Assembly: GCF_030733385.1 (NCBI RefSeq)
Contig: NZ_JASHJC010000006.1
Coordinates: 62,001-126,000 of the forward strand
DNA length: 64,000 nucleotides
Direction of reading: 5' to 3'
Source of the DNA: Roseovarius sp. MMSF_3359
Lineage (GTDB): Bacteria > Pseudomonadota > Alphaproteobacteria > Rhodobacterales > Rhodobacteraceae
Within the stretch, counting starts at the first letter, position 1, and every line of letters starts with the position of its first letter. The notes below the pieces were generated by a model, which saw nothing but the letters and a program-made list of their open reading frames with translations, searched no databases and was not told the DNA's origin. Below, in pieces: positions 46,277 through 57,479 of the stretch. The translations under genes and the position numbers were made by a program.

Positions 46277-47239
46277 ATGAGTGTTCTTCCCTCCCTTATC
46301 GAAGCGATTGGTGACACACCCCTAGTCGAGTTGAGCCGAGTTAGAGACGCATTAGGCGTCGAAGGCCGCCTTTTGGCCAAGCTGGATTACCTGTTACCGG
46401 GCTACTCGAAAAAGGACCGTGCCGCACGGCAGGTGATCGAAGATGCGCGCGGCAGCGGCAGACTACAGCCAGGTCAATGTGTCGTGGAGTTGACATCCGG
46501 CAATATGGGGACCGGTTTGGCGATTGTGTGCGGCATTCTTGGTCATCCGTTTGTGGCAGTGATGAGCCGGGGAAACTCGGTCGAACGTGCGCGGATGATG
46601 CGGGCGCTTGGCGCCGAGGTGGTGCTGGTGCCGCAGGCGGAGGGAAGCCAGCCCGGGCAGGTTTCAGGCGAGGATCTGGCGCTGGTTGAAACGGCAGCGC
46701 AGCGCATCACGCTTGAGCGCAAGGCCTTTCGCGCGGACCAGTTCTCCGTGCCGTCCAATCCGAAGGCCCACGAGATTGGCACTGCCCCCGAGATTTGGCA
46801 GCAATCCGGCGGCTCGGTGACGGCTTTTTGCGATTTCATCGGCTCGGGTGGCACGCTCGCGGGGTGCGCGCGTTTTCTGGCCCCAAAAGGCGTCCGTTGT
46901 TACGGGGTTGAGCCAGCGGGCGCCGAGGCGGTGTCCGGCGGAGACCGATCGCGTCCGGATCATCCGATCCAGGGGGGCGGTTACATGATGACCGACCTGG
47001 CTCACCTGGACAATGCGCTGATTGAGGGGTTCGTGACGGTTTCTGGCGATGAGGCGCGTGAACATGCCCGCCTTCTGGCCCGTCATGAGGGTGTCTTTGG
47101 CGGTTTTTCGGCCGGGGCCAACCTCGCCGCGGCGATCAAACTTCTCCGTGGTCCTGAAAAGCGTGGAACCGTCGCGTTTGTGATTTGCGATAGCGGTCTG
47201 AAGTACCTGTCGACCGACCTGTGGCAGGATTTGGCTTGA
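46277..47239 (+). CDS. Cysteine synthase-family PLP enzyme
   Basis: A 320-residue fold-type II PLP enzyme. The PLP lysine lies in GYSKKDRAARQVIEDA; TSGNMGTGLAIVCG binds the substrate carboxylate, GSGGTLAGCARF the cofactor phosphate, and CDSGLKYLS closes the C-terminus. The usual NPxGSxKDR is replaced by LPGYSKKDR, so it is not standard CysK/CysM; a beta-substitution on a different amino acid such as O-phosphoserine or a D-amino-acid-related reaction is possible. It stands between the HyuA-like gene and a PEP-mutase-family gene. Confidence 0.75.
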   Translation: MSVLPSLIEAIGDTPLVELSRVRDALGVEGRLLAKLDYLLPGYSKKDRAARQVIEDARGSGRLQPGQCVVELTSGNMGTGLAIVCGILGHPFVAVMSRGNSVERARMMRALGAEVVLVPQAEGSQPGQVSGEDLALVETAAQRITLERKAFRADQFSVPSNPKAHEIGTAPEIWQQSGGSVTAFCDFIGSGGTLAGCARFLAPKGVRCYGVEPAGAEAVSGGDRSRPDHPIQGGGYMMTDLAHLDNALIEGFVTVSGDEAREHARLLARHEGVFGGFSAGANLAAAIKLLRGPEKRGTVAFVICDSGLKYLSTDLWQDLA

Positions 47240-47538
47240 TCCGCGCGGAGTAGCCAAACAGGTCGTTTTAAGCCGGAATAGTCTCTAATTTTGACGGAGT
47301 TTTGGCACCTGAGCTGTGGTCAGGTGCAGCACGACGGGCGCTCAGCGCAGCCCTGCATTCTCGTTGCACTTGGAATCAGATTGCGTCGGAACCCGGCTCA
47401 AAAACCGATGTACTGACAATACATGCCACGAGCCGCTGGCAAGATCATCCTAAGGTGCATGTCAGGCAAGGTCGGTTGTTGGCAACCCGGTCTTATACAT
47501 GTTCTATCGAAGGTACGGCCGCGAAGTGGAGATTTGAA

Positions 47539-48354
47539 ATGAGCGATATCGGCACTGTTTTTCGGGAGCTACATAAGCCGGGTGATCCGTTTCTTCTGGT
47601 CAATGCCTGGGACAAGGGGTCGGCCCGGATGATGCAGGCGCTTGGCGCGAAAGCGATTGGCACGACCTCTGCCGGGCATTCATTTACCCAGGGCCGCGTC
47701 GATGGGGGCACCTTGACGCGGGATGAGGCACTTACGCATGCGCAAGAACTGGTCAGCGTTGTGGATGTGCCGGTCTCCGGTGATTTCGAAAACGGTTTCG
47801 GTGAAGCGCCGGACCTGGTCGCTGAGGCCATAGCTCTGGCGGCGGAGGTCGGCCTTGCCGGATGCTCGATCGAAGATACGGCCCTGCCGGATTTCACGTC
47901 TTATGATTTTGACCTCGCGGTCGAACGCATTCGTGCAGCAGCCAGTGCCGCGCGGGCCCTCAAGGGTGATTTCGTACTCGTTGCGCGGGCTGATGGCGTC
48001 ATGCTGGGTCAATATGATTGCGCTGAGGCGATCCGGCGGATTCAGGCGTTTGAAGCGGCTGGCGCGGATTGTGTCTATGTTCCCGCGCCTCCCGGGGTGG
48101 GTGAACTCGAACAAATCATCCGCAGTGTCGAAATCCCCGTCAACGTCCTTGTCTCGGGCAGGTTTTCGACCCTAACCCTGCCGGAATTGGAAAAAATGGG
48201 CGCGGCAAGGCTTTCCGTCGGGGCCGCTCTGGCGCGTGTGGCGTATGGCGCTGCGATCGGTGTCGCGCAGGGGATGCTGAACGGCGATCTTTCGGGATTG
48301 GCCCGTGCCGCTGAAGAGGGCGATGTTAACGCGCTGCTGACCAGGGTGATGTAG
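47539..48354 (+). CDS. Isocitrate lyase / PEP mutase superfamily enzyme
   Basis: A 271-residue TIM-barrel protein. FLLVNAWDKGSARMMQALGAKAIGTTSAG is the substrate-binding start of this superfamily, DVPVSGDFENGFG carries a metal acid, and GCSIEDTAL replaces the EDKxxxxxNS loop of true PEP mutases. So it is more likely a lyase or oxaloacetate-decarboxylase-type enzyme than a C-P bond former. GGAG precedes the ATG at 47539. The 299-base gap before it holds no gene. Substrate unknown; position next to the TmpA-TmpB genes does not prove a phosphonate role. Confidence 0.75.
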   Translation: MSDIGTVFRELHKPGDPFLLVNAWDKGSARMMQALGAKAIGTTSAGHSFTQGRVDGGTLTRDEALTHAQELVSVVDVPVSGDFENGFGEAPDLVAEAIALAAEVGLAGCSIEDTALPDFTSYDFDLAVERIRAAASAARALKGDFVLVARADGVMLGQYDCAEAIRRIQAFEAAGADCVYVPAPPGVGELEQIIRSVEIPVNVLVSGRFSTLTLPELEKMGAARLSVGAALARVAYGAAIGVAQGMLNGDLSGLARAAEEGDVNALLTRVM

Positions 48355-48537
48355 CATCGTACCATCTCTCCATCGCATCAACGCCCGGAGCGCACCGAAG
48401 ATCGACAATTTGTCGGAATGAGATAAGATCTGCCGCAACGAGAACATTAAGCAGCGGTAATGCGGGTAAAGAACCGCAACCGATTTTGTATCTCAACAAC
48501 CGGGACGCATCCCGGGACGCCAAAGGCTTAGACTCGC

Positions 48538-49515
48538 GTGGACGACCGACCCAGACGCTATGTTTTCCTGCTGATCCCGGGGTTCTCGCCGCTCGGCATG
48601 ACTTGCGCGCAGGAGACGCTGGCACTGGCCAACCGGTTTGCCGGTGGCACCCGGCAGTATTACGAGTGGCAGGTGATCAGCGAGGATGGTGCGCCTGTCC
48701 GAAGCTGGAACGGCCTGCGCGTGGATGTCGATGCCGGCTTGTTCGATCTGCATCGAAACGACACGCTGATCGTGTGTGCCGGGGTCGATGCGGCGGCGGG
48801 CAGTACACGGAAAGTCCTGAACTGGCTGCGGCGGGAAACGCGCAAGGGGATCGATTTCGGGGCGCTCAGCAGTGGCACCTGGACACTGGCCGCCGCAGGT
48901 CTGCTGGGTGGCAAACGGGTCACCACCCATTGGGAATATGCCAGCGCGATTTCGGAAACCTTCCCGGATGTTGAGATGCAGGATTCGATTTACATGGTTG
49001 ATGGCCGCGTGTTCACCTGCGCGGGTAGCGCCAGTTCGATGGACCTGATGCTGGACCGGATAAATTCCGATTATGGCGCGGAGCTGGCCACCTGGGTGGC
49101 GGATCAGATGATCTATACCGCGCCGCGGTCCGAGACTCATTCTCAAAGGGTGTCGATGGCCGGCCGGATGGGTGTGCGTCACACCAAGCTGATCCAGGCG
49201 ATCGAAGTGATGCGCGCGAATATTGAAGACCCGATCCCGCCCAGTGATGTGGCGCAGCAGGTCGGGCTTTCGACACGGCAGTTGGAACGGCTGTTTGCGC
49301 GCTACCTGACCACCTCGCCAAAGAAATACTATCTGGGGCTGCGGCTGGAGAAGGCGCGCAATCTTCTGATGCAGACGGAATTGTCGTTGATGGAAATCTG
49401 CGTTCTGTGCGGATTTCGGGCGCCATCGCATTTTTCGAAGACCTACCGCAAGGCATTCGGCGTCGCGCCCAGCCGGGATACGCGCGGATCGAGCCTGCTC
49501 TTTTCTGAAAAATAG
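48538..49515 (+). CDS. GlxA-type AraC-family transcriptional regulator
   Basis: A 325-residue regulator. Residues 1-180 are a DJ-1/PfpI-like domain (VFLLIPGFSPLGMTCAQE, LIVCAGVDAAAG) without the catalytic Cys; residues 210-315 are an AraC DNA-binding domain with two helix-turn-helix motifs (PIPPSDVAQQVGLSTRQLERLF, LMEICVLCGFRAPSHFSKTY). This type includes GbdR and CdhR, regulators of betaine and carnitine catabolism, which fits the adjacent TmpA-TmpB genes 116 bases downstream. GTG start. Inferred to control that pair. Confidence 0.82.
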   Translation: MDDRPRRYVFLLIPGFSPLGMTCAQETLALANRFAGGTRQYYEWQVISEDGAPVRSWNGLRVDVDAGLFDLHRNDTLIVCAGVDAAAGSTRKVLNWLRRETRKGIDFGALSSGTWTLAAAGLLGGKRVTTHWEYASAISETFPDVEMQDSIYMVDGRVFTCAGSASSMDLMLDRINSDYGAELATWVADQMIYTAPRSETHSQRVSMAGRMGVRHTKLIQAIEVMRANIEDPIPPSDVAQQVGLSTRQLERLFARYLTTSPKKYYLGLRLEKARNLLMQTELSLMEICVLCGFRAPSHFSKTYRKAFGVAPSRDTRGSSLLFSEK

Positions 49516-49556
49516 GACGCTGTCGGACAGCAATTTGTCGTTTTCAGGCATAGTAG

Positions 49557-51360
<1,804 letters not shown>

Positions 51361-51364
<4 letters not shown>

Positions 51365-51879
51365 TTCAGCAACGCCTCGATCTGACCGGTGATCTTGCGT
51401 GACATTGGCTTCACCGGCGCGCCAAAAGTGTCGACCACACCGCCATCGGGGCCGATCAGCACCTTGTTGAAGTTCCATTTGGGCACGAAACCGGTCTCAT
51501 CGGCGAGTGACGCATAAAACGGATGTGCCGTGGCGCCTCGCACCGGCGTCACGCCCGTCATCGGCAGGTCGAGGCCGAATTGAACCTCGCAGAATTCCTT
51601 GACCTCGGCATTACTGCCCAACTCTTGCTGGAAGTCATCCGATGGCACCGCAAGGACCACAAGACCCTGCTCTCGATATGTGTCGTAAAGCGATTGAAGG
51701 GCCGCGTATTGGCCGGTGAAGCCACACAGGGACGCCGTGTTGACAACCAGAACCGGTTGCCCCGCCCAATCCGATATCTTCAGCGTTCCGCCGTCAATGT
51801 TTTCAAACGGTTGATCCAGCTCCAACGCGACAACGGGCGTGGAGAGCAGGATTGCCAGAAGAGCGAGGATTGGGCGCAT
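51361..51879 (-). CDS. Secreted glutathione peroxidase-like thiol peroxidase
   Basis: A 172-residue GPx-fold protein. An N-terminal signal peptide (PILALLAILLSTPVVALE) directs it to the periplasm. The peroxidatic residue is Cys in NTASLCGFTGQY, with Gln in LVVLAVPSDDF (catalytic tetrad) and WNFNKVLIGPDG near the C-terminus. It is the Cys type, not selenocysteine, so it probably uses thioredoxin-like reductants. AAGGAG precedes the ATG. Its stop overlaps that of tmpB in CTAG. Confidence 0.85.
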
Positions 51880-51924
51880 GACATTCTCCTTTGAAACTTG
51901 GTACGCTTGGTTTGCCCGGCTGGA

Positions 51925-53418
51925 TCACTTGAACAAATCCGCATAAGTCTCACGCAGCGCCTTCTTTTGCACCTTCCCCATCGTGTTCCTGGGCAATTCG
52001 GGCAGGAATAGTGTCTGTTTTGGCTGTTTGTATCGGGCCAATTCGCCGTTCAGGCTGTTGGTGATGTCGGCCTCGGATATGTCACCGGCTTCGCGGACGA
52101 CAAGCGCAACCACGGCCTCGCCAAAGTCGGGATGCGGCACACCGATGACGGCGCTTTCACGGACGCCCGGGATGGCGTCGATCAGGCTTTCGACTTCCTT
52201 GGGATAGACGTTGAAACCGCCGGTGATGACCATGTCCTTGGCGCGGCCCACGATGGTGACATAACCGCGGTCATCAATGAAACCCTGATCGCCGGTGATG
52301 AACCAACCATCGGGGCGCAGCTCCTCGGCGGTCTTCTCGGGCATCTGCCAATACCCCTGGAACACGTTTGGCCCGCGGACCTCAAGAACGCCGATCTCGC
52401 CCTTTGGCATCTGCTCACCGTCCGACATGATCCGAAGTTCCACGCCCGGTAGTGGCAGGCCCACGGTCCCGGCACGACGGTCGCCCTCATAAGGGTTGGA
52501 GGTGTTCATGTTGGTTTCGGTCATACCATAGCGTTCAAGGATGCGGTGTCCGGTGCGCGCCGCCCATTTTTCGTGGGTATCAACGAGGAGCGGCGCGGAC
52601 CCAGACACGAAAAGCCGCATGTTAGAGACTGTTTCCCGTGTCAGCTCCGGATGATCGAGAAGCCGGGTATAGAATGTCGGCACGCCCATCAGGGCGGTGG
52701 CATTGGGCATCGCGGTGACAATGGCGTCGGCGTCGAATTTCGGCAGGAAATGCACTGATGCCCCCGCAAGAAGTGCGACATTCGTGGCCACGAAGAGGCC
52801 ATGGGTATGGAAGATCGGCAGCGCGTGGATCAGCACGTCATCGGACGTGAACCGCCAAGCGTCCCGCAACGTGGTCGAGTTGGACGCAAGGTTGGCGTGG
52901 CTGAGCATCGCGCCCTTTGACCGGCCCGTGGTGCCGGAGGTGTAGAGGATGGCGGCCAGATCATCGGCATTGCGCGGGACGGCCGTGAAGGGAGCACCGG
53001 CATTGGCGTCCATCAGTGACCCGGTGCCATCTGCGGCGAGGGTCAGGACTGTGGCGCCTTCCCCGATATCCGAGAACTCGGTCAGGCGGGCCGGGTCGCA
53101 GACGATCACGCGCGGTGTGGCATCGGAGAGGAAATAGACGAGTTCGGTCACTGTATAGGCGGTATTCAACGGAAGAAAGACACCACCCGCCATGACCGTC
53201 GCCAGGTAAAGCTGCACCGCTTCGAGGGATTTATCGACCTGCACGGCGACGCGGTCACCGGGCGCCAACCCGGCCTCAACCAGCGTCGCAGCCATCATTT
53301 CCGCACCGGCAAAGAGGCCGCTGTAGGTCATGTCGGGTCTGGCCGGCCGGATGGCGAAAACATCATCGGCGGCGCCCGCGGCGGATAGTTGAGAAAGCAG
53401 GTGGTTTTGGTCGTACAT
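51925..53418 (-). CDS. matB: Malonyl-CoA synthetase
   Basis: A 497-residue acyl-AMP-forming enzyme that activates malonate with CoA. The phosphate loop is ILYTSGTTGRSKGAMLSH, then YGMTETNMNTSNPYEGDRRAGTVG, GWFITGDQGFIDDRGYV, and the C-terminal Lys in NTMGKVQKKALRE. GMTETNMNTSNP is the MatB-type substrate-loop variant. The start is the ATG at 53418. An upstream frame to 53826 runs into the convergent DMT gene. No matA follows, so malonate may enter malonyl-CoA-using pathways directly. Substrate specificity is likely but unproven. Confidence 0.82.
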   Translation of the reverse strand: MYDQNHLLSQLSAAGAADDVFAIRPARPDMTYSGLFAGAEMMAATLVEAGLAPGDRVAVQVDKSLEAVQLYLATVMAGGVFLPLNTAYTVTELVYFLSDATPRVIVCDPARLTEFSDIGEGATVLTLAADGTGSLMDANAGAPFTAVPRNADDLAAILYTSGTTGRSKGAMLSHANLASNSTTLRDAWRFTSDDVLIHALPIFHTHGLFVATNVALLAGASVHFLPKFDADAIVTAMPNATALMGVPTFYTRLLDHPELTRETVSNMRLFVSGSAPLLVDTHEKWAARTGHRILERYGMTETNMNTSNPYEGDRRAGTVGLPLPGVELRIMSDGEQMPKGEIGVLEVRGPNVFQGYWQMPEKTAEELRPDGWFITGDQGFIDDRGYVTIVGRAKDMVITGGFNVYPKEVESLIDAIPGVRESAVIGVPHPDFGEAVVALVVREAGDISEADITNSLNGELARYKQPKQTLFLPELPRNTMGKVQKKALRETYADLFK

Positions 53419-53527
53419 GAGCGCGCCCCTGTTGATTGCCCTATTTGCCAAGGGTCCCGGCCCAAGCACAAGAGGGGTAATTGACCTTTGACGGGGCTTT
53501 GGACAAGGTCGGCCGCAGGAGGGCTGC

Positions 53528-54454
53528 GTGTTGAGCCCAATCAAAGGCATCATACTCAAACTCTGCTCGGTCGTGCTCTTCATCACGATGGTGTCGCTTA
53601 TCAAGGCGACCGCCAAACATGTCCCGGTGGGCGAGGCGGTGTTTTTCCGGTCTTTCTTTGCGATCCCGGTGATCCTGGGATGGGTGATTGCGCGGGGCGA
53701 GTTGCGTTCGGCGTTGAAGGTAAAGTCCAAGCTAGGGCATTTCTGGCGCGGTTTCGTCGGCAGCCTTGCCATGGGGATGAGCTTTGCGGGGCTTGGCCTT
53801 TTGCCCCTGCCCGAGGTGACAGCCATCGGCTATGCCGCGCCGCTCCTGACGGTGATTTTTGCGGCGATGTTTCTGGATGAAAAGGTGGGGGTTTTCCGGA
53901 TCAGCGCCGTGGCTTTGGGCCTGATTGGTGTCTTGATTGTCATCTCCCCGCGCCTGAGCGTCTTCGGGGGAGAGACGATCGAAAGCACCCAGGCGCTTGG
54001 CGTGGTGCTCGTGTTGATGGGGGCCGTCTGTGCGGCGCTGGCACAGATCTATATTCGCAAACTCGTGCAGTTCGAGCAGACCGCGGCAATCGTTTTCTAT
54101 TTCTCGATCACCTCGGCCACCCTGTCGTTGCTAACCCTGCCTTTCGGATGGGTGATGCCGACGGTGACGGAGTTTTCGCTTCTGGTTTTGGCTGGTGTGC
54201 TGGGCGGTGCGGGCCAGATTTTTCTCACGTCGGCTTACCGGTTTGCCGATGCCAGCGTGGTGGCACCTTTCGATTACGCCTCGATGATTTTCGCGTTGCT
54301 GATCGGCTTCTTCATCTTTGATGAGGTGCCGACCGGCACGATGCTCCTCGGGGCGGCAATCGTGGTGCTGGCGGGGTGCATCATCATCTGGCGCGAACGG
54401 CAGCTTGGTCTGAAACGCGGGCGGGCACGGGCGGTCAAGACGCCGCAGGGCTAG
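53528..54454 (+). CDS. DMT-superfamily (EamA) transporter
   Basis: A 308-residue membrane protein with ten hydrophobic segments in two five-helix EamA halves; each begins with a helix starting near FITMVSLIKATAK and LGVVLVLMGAVCAALAQIY. The family includes exporters of amino acids and metabolites. GTG start with AGGAGG upstream. It is divergent from matB, about 110 bases apart, and its stop shares CTAG with the PuuB-like gene. Substrate unknown. Confidence 0.8.
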   Translation: MLSPIKGIILKLCSVVLFITMVSLIKATAKHVPVGEAVFFRSFFAIPVILGWVIARGELRSALKVKSKLGHFWRGFVGSLAMGMSFAGLGLLPLPEVTAIGYAAPLLTVIFAAMFLDEKVGVFRISAVALGLIGVLIVISPRLSVFGGETIESTQALGVVLVLMGAVCAALAQIYIRKLVQFEQTAAIVFYFSITSATLSLLTLPFGWVMPTVTEFSLLVLAGVLGGAGQIFLTSAYRFADASVVAPFDYASMIFALLIGFFIFDEVPTGTMLLGAAIVVLAGCIIIWRERQLGLKRGRARAVKTPQG

Positions 54455-55776
54455 TCGCCGGTCACCATCGCCATCGCGTAAAGCGGCCAGATCGTTGCAC
54501 GGCGAAAGCGCCCGAGGGGGAAGCGTTTCGGCGGCGATTGCATGATCTTCGGGTGAAGCCGGCGGTTTGCCCTACCCAAAAGTTGATCGGCCAGAAGCGC
54601 CCCCGCATAGGTCGCCATGGCAACACCGTTGCCGTGATAGCTGAGCGCGGTGAAAGCCCCTTTCATCTCGGGGATCGGCCCCGCGTAGGGGGTCAGGTCG
54701 GGCGAGATCGACAGCAACCCTTGCCAGTTATAGGGCGTCTCCACGCCCGCCCAGGCGGGGAACATGGTCTCGAAATGCCGTCGGATCAGGCGATACATCC
54801 GCGCGTCGGCCGCCGCGGAACTGACCAGTCCGCCGCGCATGCCAAAAAGCATCTGCTTGTTCGGCATCAGCCTGAAGTAATGCAGCAGGAACCGGTCATC
54901 ATAGGACATCTGGTGCGTAGTCCAGCCCTGCGCGGCGAGTTCATTGTCGCTCATCGGGCGGGTGACGATGACGTTGGATTGCGTCGGCAGGTAACGCGCG
55001 CGCAGCCATCGGGGCAGATCGTCGGAGGAATATCCGTTGGTGGCGACGATCAACCGCCGCGCCGTGATCTTAGCCTGCGGGGTCTTGAGGATAAAACTGC
55101 CCTGCTGGTCGATACGCTGCACCGGAGAGCCGCCAAACACCCGCACGCCGGACCGCATCGCCGCGTCCGCCAGGCCGGCCGTGTATTTCAGCGGATTGAG
55201 CGCAAAGCCAAGTGGCGTGGTGATCGCGCCGTGGAAGGGTCCGCGCATCCCGTTGGCTTCAAGGTCGGCCTTTTGGGTGATCGTGGCGGTAACGCCATAA
55301 TCCCGTTGGATATTGTCGGCCTTGGCGGCAAACCCGTCCATGGCTTTCTGATTGTGCGCCATGAGGGTTTCGCCCTCTGAATGGGTGTCGCAGTTGATGC
55401 CATGGCGGTCGATCAGGTGCCTGGCGCATTTGACCGCCTCGATCTCGGTTTGGCGGAACTCCTGGCGTGCCGCTTCACCATAAAGTTTGGCAAGAATAGT
55501 GTCTGATGCGGCGGATCCGCCAAGGCAGCAAAACCCGCCATTGCGCCCCGACGCGCCCCAGCCCGGTGTGTGTGCGTCCACAACGACGACATCACTGCCG
55601 CCTTCTGCCAGATGCAGGGCCGCAGAGAGGCCGGTAAACCCCGCACCGATCACTGCCACATCGCAGGTGATGTCGCCTTGCGCGGCAGGGTAATCCGGCA
55701 TCGTGACGGTACCGGGCCAGTAACAGTGTTCGCGGGGGCCTTCACCGTAGGTGTAGGCCGGGAAGACCCGCGTCAT
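54451..55776 (-). CDS. FAD-dependent amine oxidase (PuuB-like)
   Basis: A 441-residue DAO-fold oxidoreductase. VAVIGAGFTGLSAALHLAEGG near residue 35 binds FAD; VVVDAHTPGWGASGRNGGFCCLGG and the C-terminal ALSYHGNGVAMATYAGALLAD resemble gamma-glutamylputrescine oxidase. It is the last gene of the potFGHI transcript, overlapping potI by ATGA, so it likely oxidises the imported polyamine or its derivative. A puuA ligase is not in the window, while an aminotransferase gene lies nearby, so direct oxidation of putrescine or another amine is possible. Confidence 0.75.
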   Translation of the reverse strand: MTRVFPAYTYGEGPREHCYWPGTVTMPDYPAAQGDITCDVAVIGAGFTGLSAALHLAEGGSDVVVVDAHTPGWGASGRNGGFCCLGGSAASDTILAKLYGEAARQEFRQTEIEAVKCARHLIDRHGINCDTHSEGETLMAHNQKAMDGFAAKADNIQRDYGVTATITQKADLEANGMRGPFHGAITTPLGFALNPLKYTAGLADAAMRSGVRVFGGSPVQRIDQQGSFILKTPQAKITARRLIVATNGYSSDDLPRWLRARYLPTQSNVIVTRPMSDNELAAQGWTTHQMSYDDRFLLHYFRLMPNKQMLFGMRGGLVSSAAADARMYRLIRRHFETMFPAWAGVETPYNWQGLLSISPDLTPYAGPIPEMKGAFTALSYHGNGVAMATYAGALLADQLLGRANRRLHPKIMQSPPKRFPLGRFRRATIWPLYAMAMVTGD

Positions 55777-56588
55777 GCCTGCACGGCGGCGCGTTCCTCG
55801 GCCTGTTGTCGCAAGCTGGCGCGTTTCGTGACCAGTGATGCCGAGATCACGCCGATGGCCACGATCCCGATCATGATGGTTGAGAGCGCGTTGATCTCGG
55901 GGCTGACGCCAAGGCGCACGGAACTCCAGATCTTCATCGGAAGCGTGGTGGCGGAGGGGCCTGCCGTGAAGCTCGCGATCACCAGGTCATCGAGGCTGAG
56001 CGTAAAGGCCAGCAGCCAGCCCGAGATGACCGCCGGTGCGATGATGGGCAGGGTCACAAGCCGGAAGGCCTGCATCGGGGAACAGCCGAGGTCGAGTGCG
56101 GCCTCTTCCAGCGAGCGGTCAAAACTGACCAGCCGGGACGATACCACGACCGATACGTAACACATCGAGAAGGTCGTATGCGCCAGCACGATGGTGAAGA
56201 CCCCGCGGTCGAGCCCGATGCCGATGAAGAGGAGCAGGAGCGACAGGCCGGTGATCACCTCGGGCATCACCAGCGGCGCATAGATCATGCCGGAGAAGAG
56301 GGTGCGGCCCATGAAACGCCCGCCGCGCACCAGCACCAGCGCGCCCATCGTGCCGAGGACGGTGGCGAAGGTTGAGCTGATGACCGCGACCTTGAGCGTG
56401 ACCCAGGCGGCACTCAGGAAAGCCTCGTTCTGGAGCAGTTCACCATACCATTTGGTCGAGAACCCCGCCCAGACGGTGACCAGCTTCGATTCGTTGAAGC
56501 TGTAGATGATGAGGATCAGCATCGGCAGGTAGAGGAACGCGAAGCCGAGGGTGAGGGCGGTGGTGTTGAACCATGTCAGGCGTCTCAT
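55773..56588 (-). CDS. potI: Putrescine/spermidine ABC transporter permease, second copy
   Basis: A 271-residue inner-membrane permease with six transmembrane segments. The EAA loop LEEAALDLGCSPMQAFRLVTLPII couples it to the ATPase. It overlaps potH upstream (ATGA) and the PuuB-like gene downstream (ATGA), so expression is coupled. Similar to PotI of E. coli potFGHI. Substrate is inferred from the operon. Confidence 0.85.
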   Translation of the reverse strand: MRRLTWFNTTALTLGFAFLYLPMLILIIYSFNESKLVTVWAGFSTKWYGELLQNEAFLSAAWVTLKVAVISSTFATVLGTMGALVLVRGGRFMGRTLFSGMIYAPLVMPEVITGLSLLLLFIGIGLDRGVFTIVLAHTTFSMCYVSVVVSSRLVSFDRSLEEAALDLGCSPMQAFRLVTLPIIAPAVISGWLLAFTLSLDDLVIASFTAGPSATTLPMKIWSSVRLGVSPEINALSTIMIGIVAIGVISASLVTKRASLRQQAEERAAVQA

Positions 56589-57475
56589 CCGTCCATCTCC
56601 CTCTGTTTTTGCTCGTTACGCTGGAAGAGGATGATCGGGATGATGAGGATCAAGAGCAGGATCACCGCCACGGCACTGGCCACGGGCCAGTCGCGGTTGT
56701 TGAAGAACTCTTCCCAAAGAACCTTGCCGATCATGAGCGTCTGCGATCCGCCCAGCAGGGAGGGGATGACGAATTCGCCCAAGGCGGGGATGAAGACCAG
56801 GAAACAGCCCGCGATGATGCCGTTTTTGCTGAGCGGCACGGTAACCAGCCAGAAGGCGGTGAAGCGCGAGCAGCCCAGATCTTCGGCAGCCTCCAGTAGT
56901 GAGGCATCGAGTCGTTCCAGTGCCGAATAGATCGGCAGGATCATGAAGGGCAGATAGGTGTAAACGATGCCGATATAGACGGCGGAATTGGTGTTGAGGA
57001 TCGTGAGCGGGGCGGAGATCAGCCCCAGCCCCATCAGAAGCTGGTTCAGATACCCCTCGCTCGACAGGATGCCCATCCAAGAATAGACCCGGATCAGGAA
57101 GCTGGTCCAGAAGGGCAGGATCACCAGCATCATCAGCGTCGGGCGCCAGTGATCGGGCGCGTTGGCCATGCCATAGGCGATCGGATAGCCCACCAGCAGC
57201 GTCAGGATGGTCGAGATGACGGCAATCTTGAGCGACGACAGGTAGGCTTTCCAGTAGAGATCATCGCTGGTCAGGAACTCGAAATTCTCCAGGTCAAGTT
57301 CGGCCCAGAAATCCTTGATCCCCTGCCAGCCGTTGCCGAGGTCCAGCGTCGGTGTGTAGGGCGGGATGGCAAGCGCGGTGTCACTCAGGCTGATCTTCAG
57401 GACGATCAGGAAGGGCACCAGGAAAAGGGCCAGAAGCCAGAAATAGGGAACAAAAATCAAAGCGGCGCGGCGCAT
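56585..57475 (-). CDS. potH: Putrescine/spermidine ABC transporter permease, first copy
   Basis: A 296-residue permease with an N-terminal cytoplasmic/periplasmic insertion and six membrane segments. The EAA loop is LLEAAEDLGCSRFTAFWLVTVP; PHDxPF-like LPFMILPIYSALERLD follows PotH order. Start at ATG 57475, four bases after the potG stop. It pairs with PotI as the channel. Confidence 0.85.
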   Translation of the reverse strand: MRRAALIFVPYFWLLALFLVPFLIVLKISLSDTALAIPPYTPTLDLGNGWQGIKDFWAELDLENFEFLTSDDLYWKAYLSSLKIAVISTILTLLVGYPIAYGMANAPDHWRPTLMMLVILPFWTSFLIRVYSWMGILSSEGYLNQLLMGLGLISAPLTILNTNSAVYIGIVYTYLPFMILPIYSALERLDASLLEAAEDLGCSRFTAFWLVTVPLSKNGIIAGCFLVFIPALGEFVIPSLLGGSQTLMIGKVLWEEFFNNRDWPVASAVAVILLLILIIPIILFQRNEQKQREMDG

Positions 57476-57479
57476 GGGC

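Noticed and set aside
46153..47538. Mobile element or transfer boundary around the accessory enzymes
   Set aside because: No transposase, integrase or terminal inverted repeats were seen, and the only nearby tRNA (30658-30743) has no integrase beside it.
47539..48354. Phosphonate biosynthesis by a PEP mutase beside the TmpA-TmpB genes
   Set aside because: The EDKxxxxxNS active loop of PEP mutase is absent (IEDTAL instead), and no phosphonopyruvate decarboxylase gene follows.
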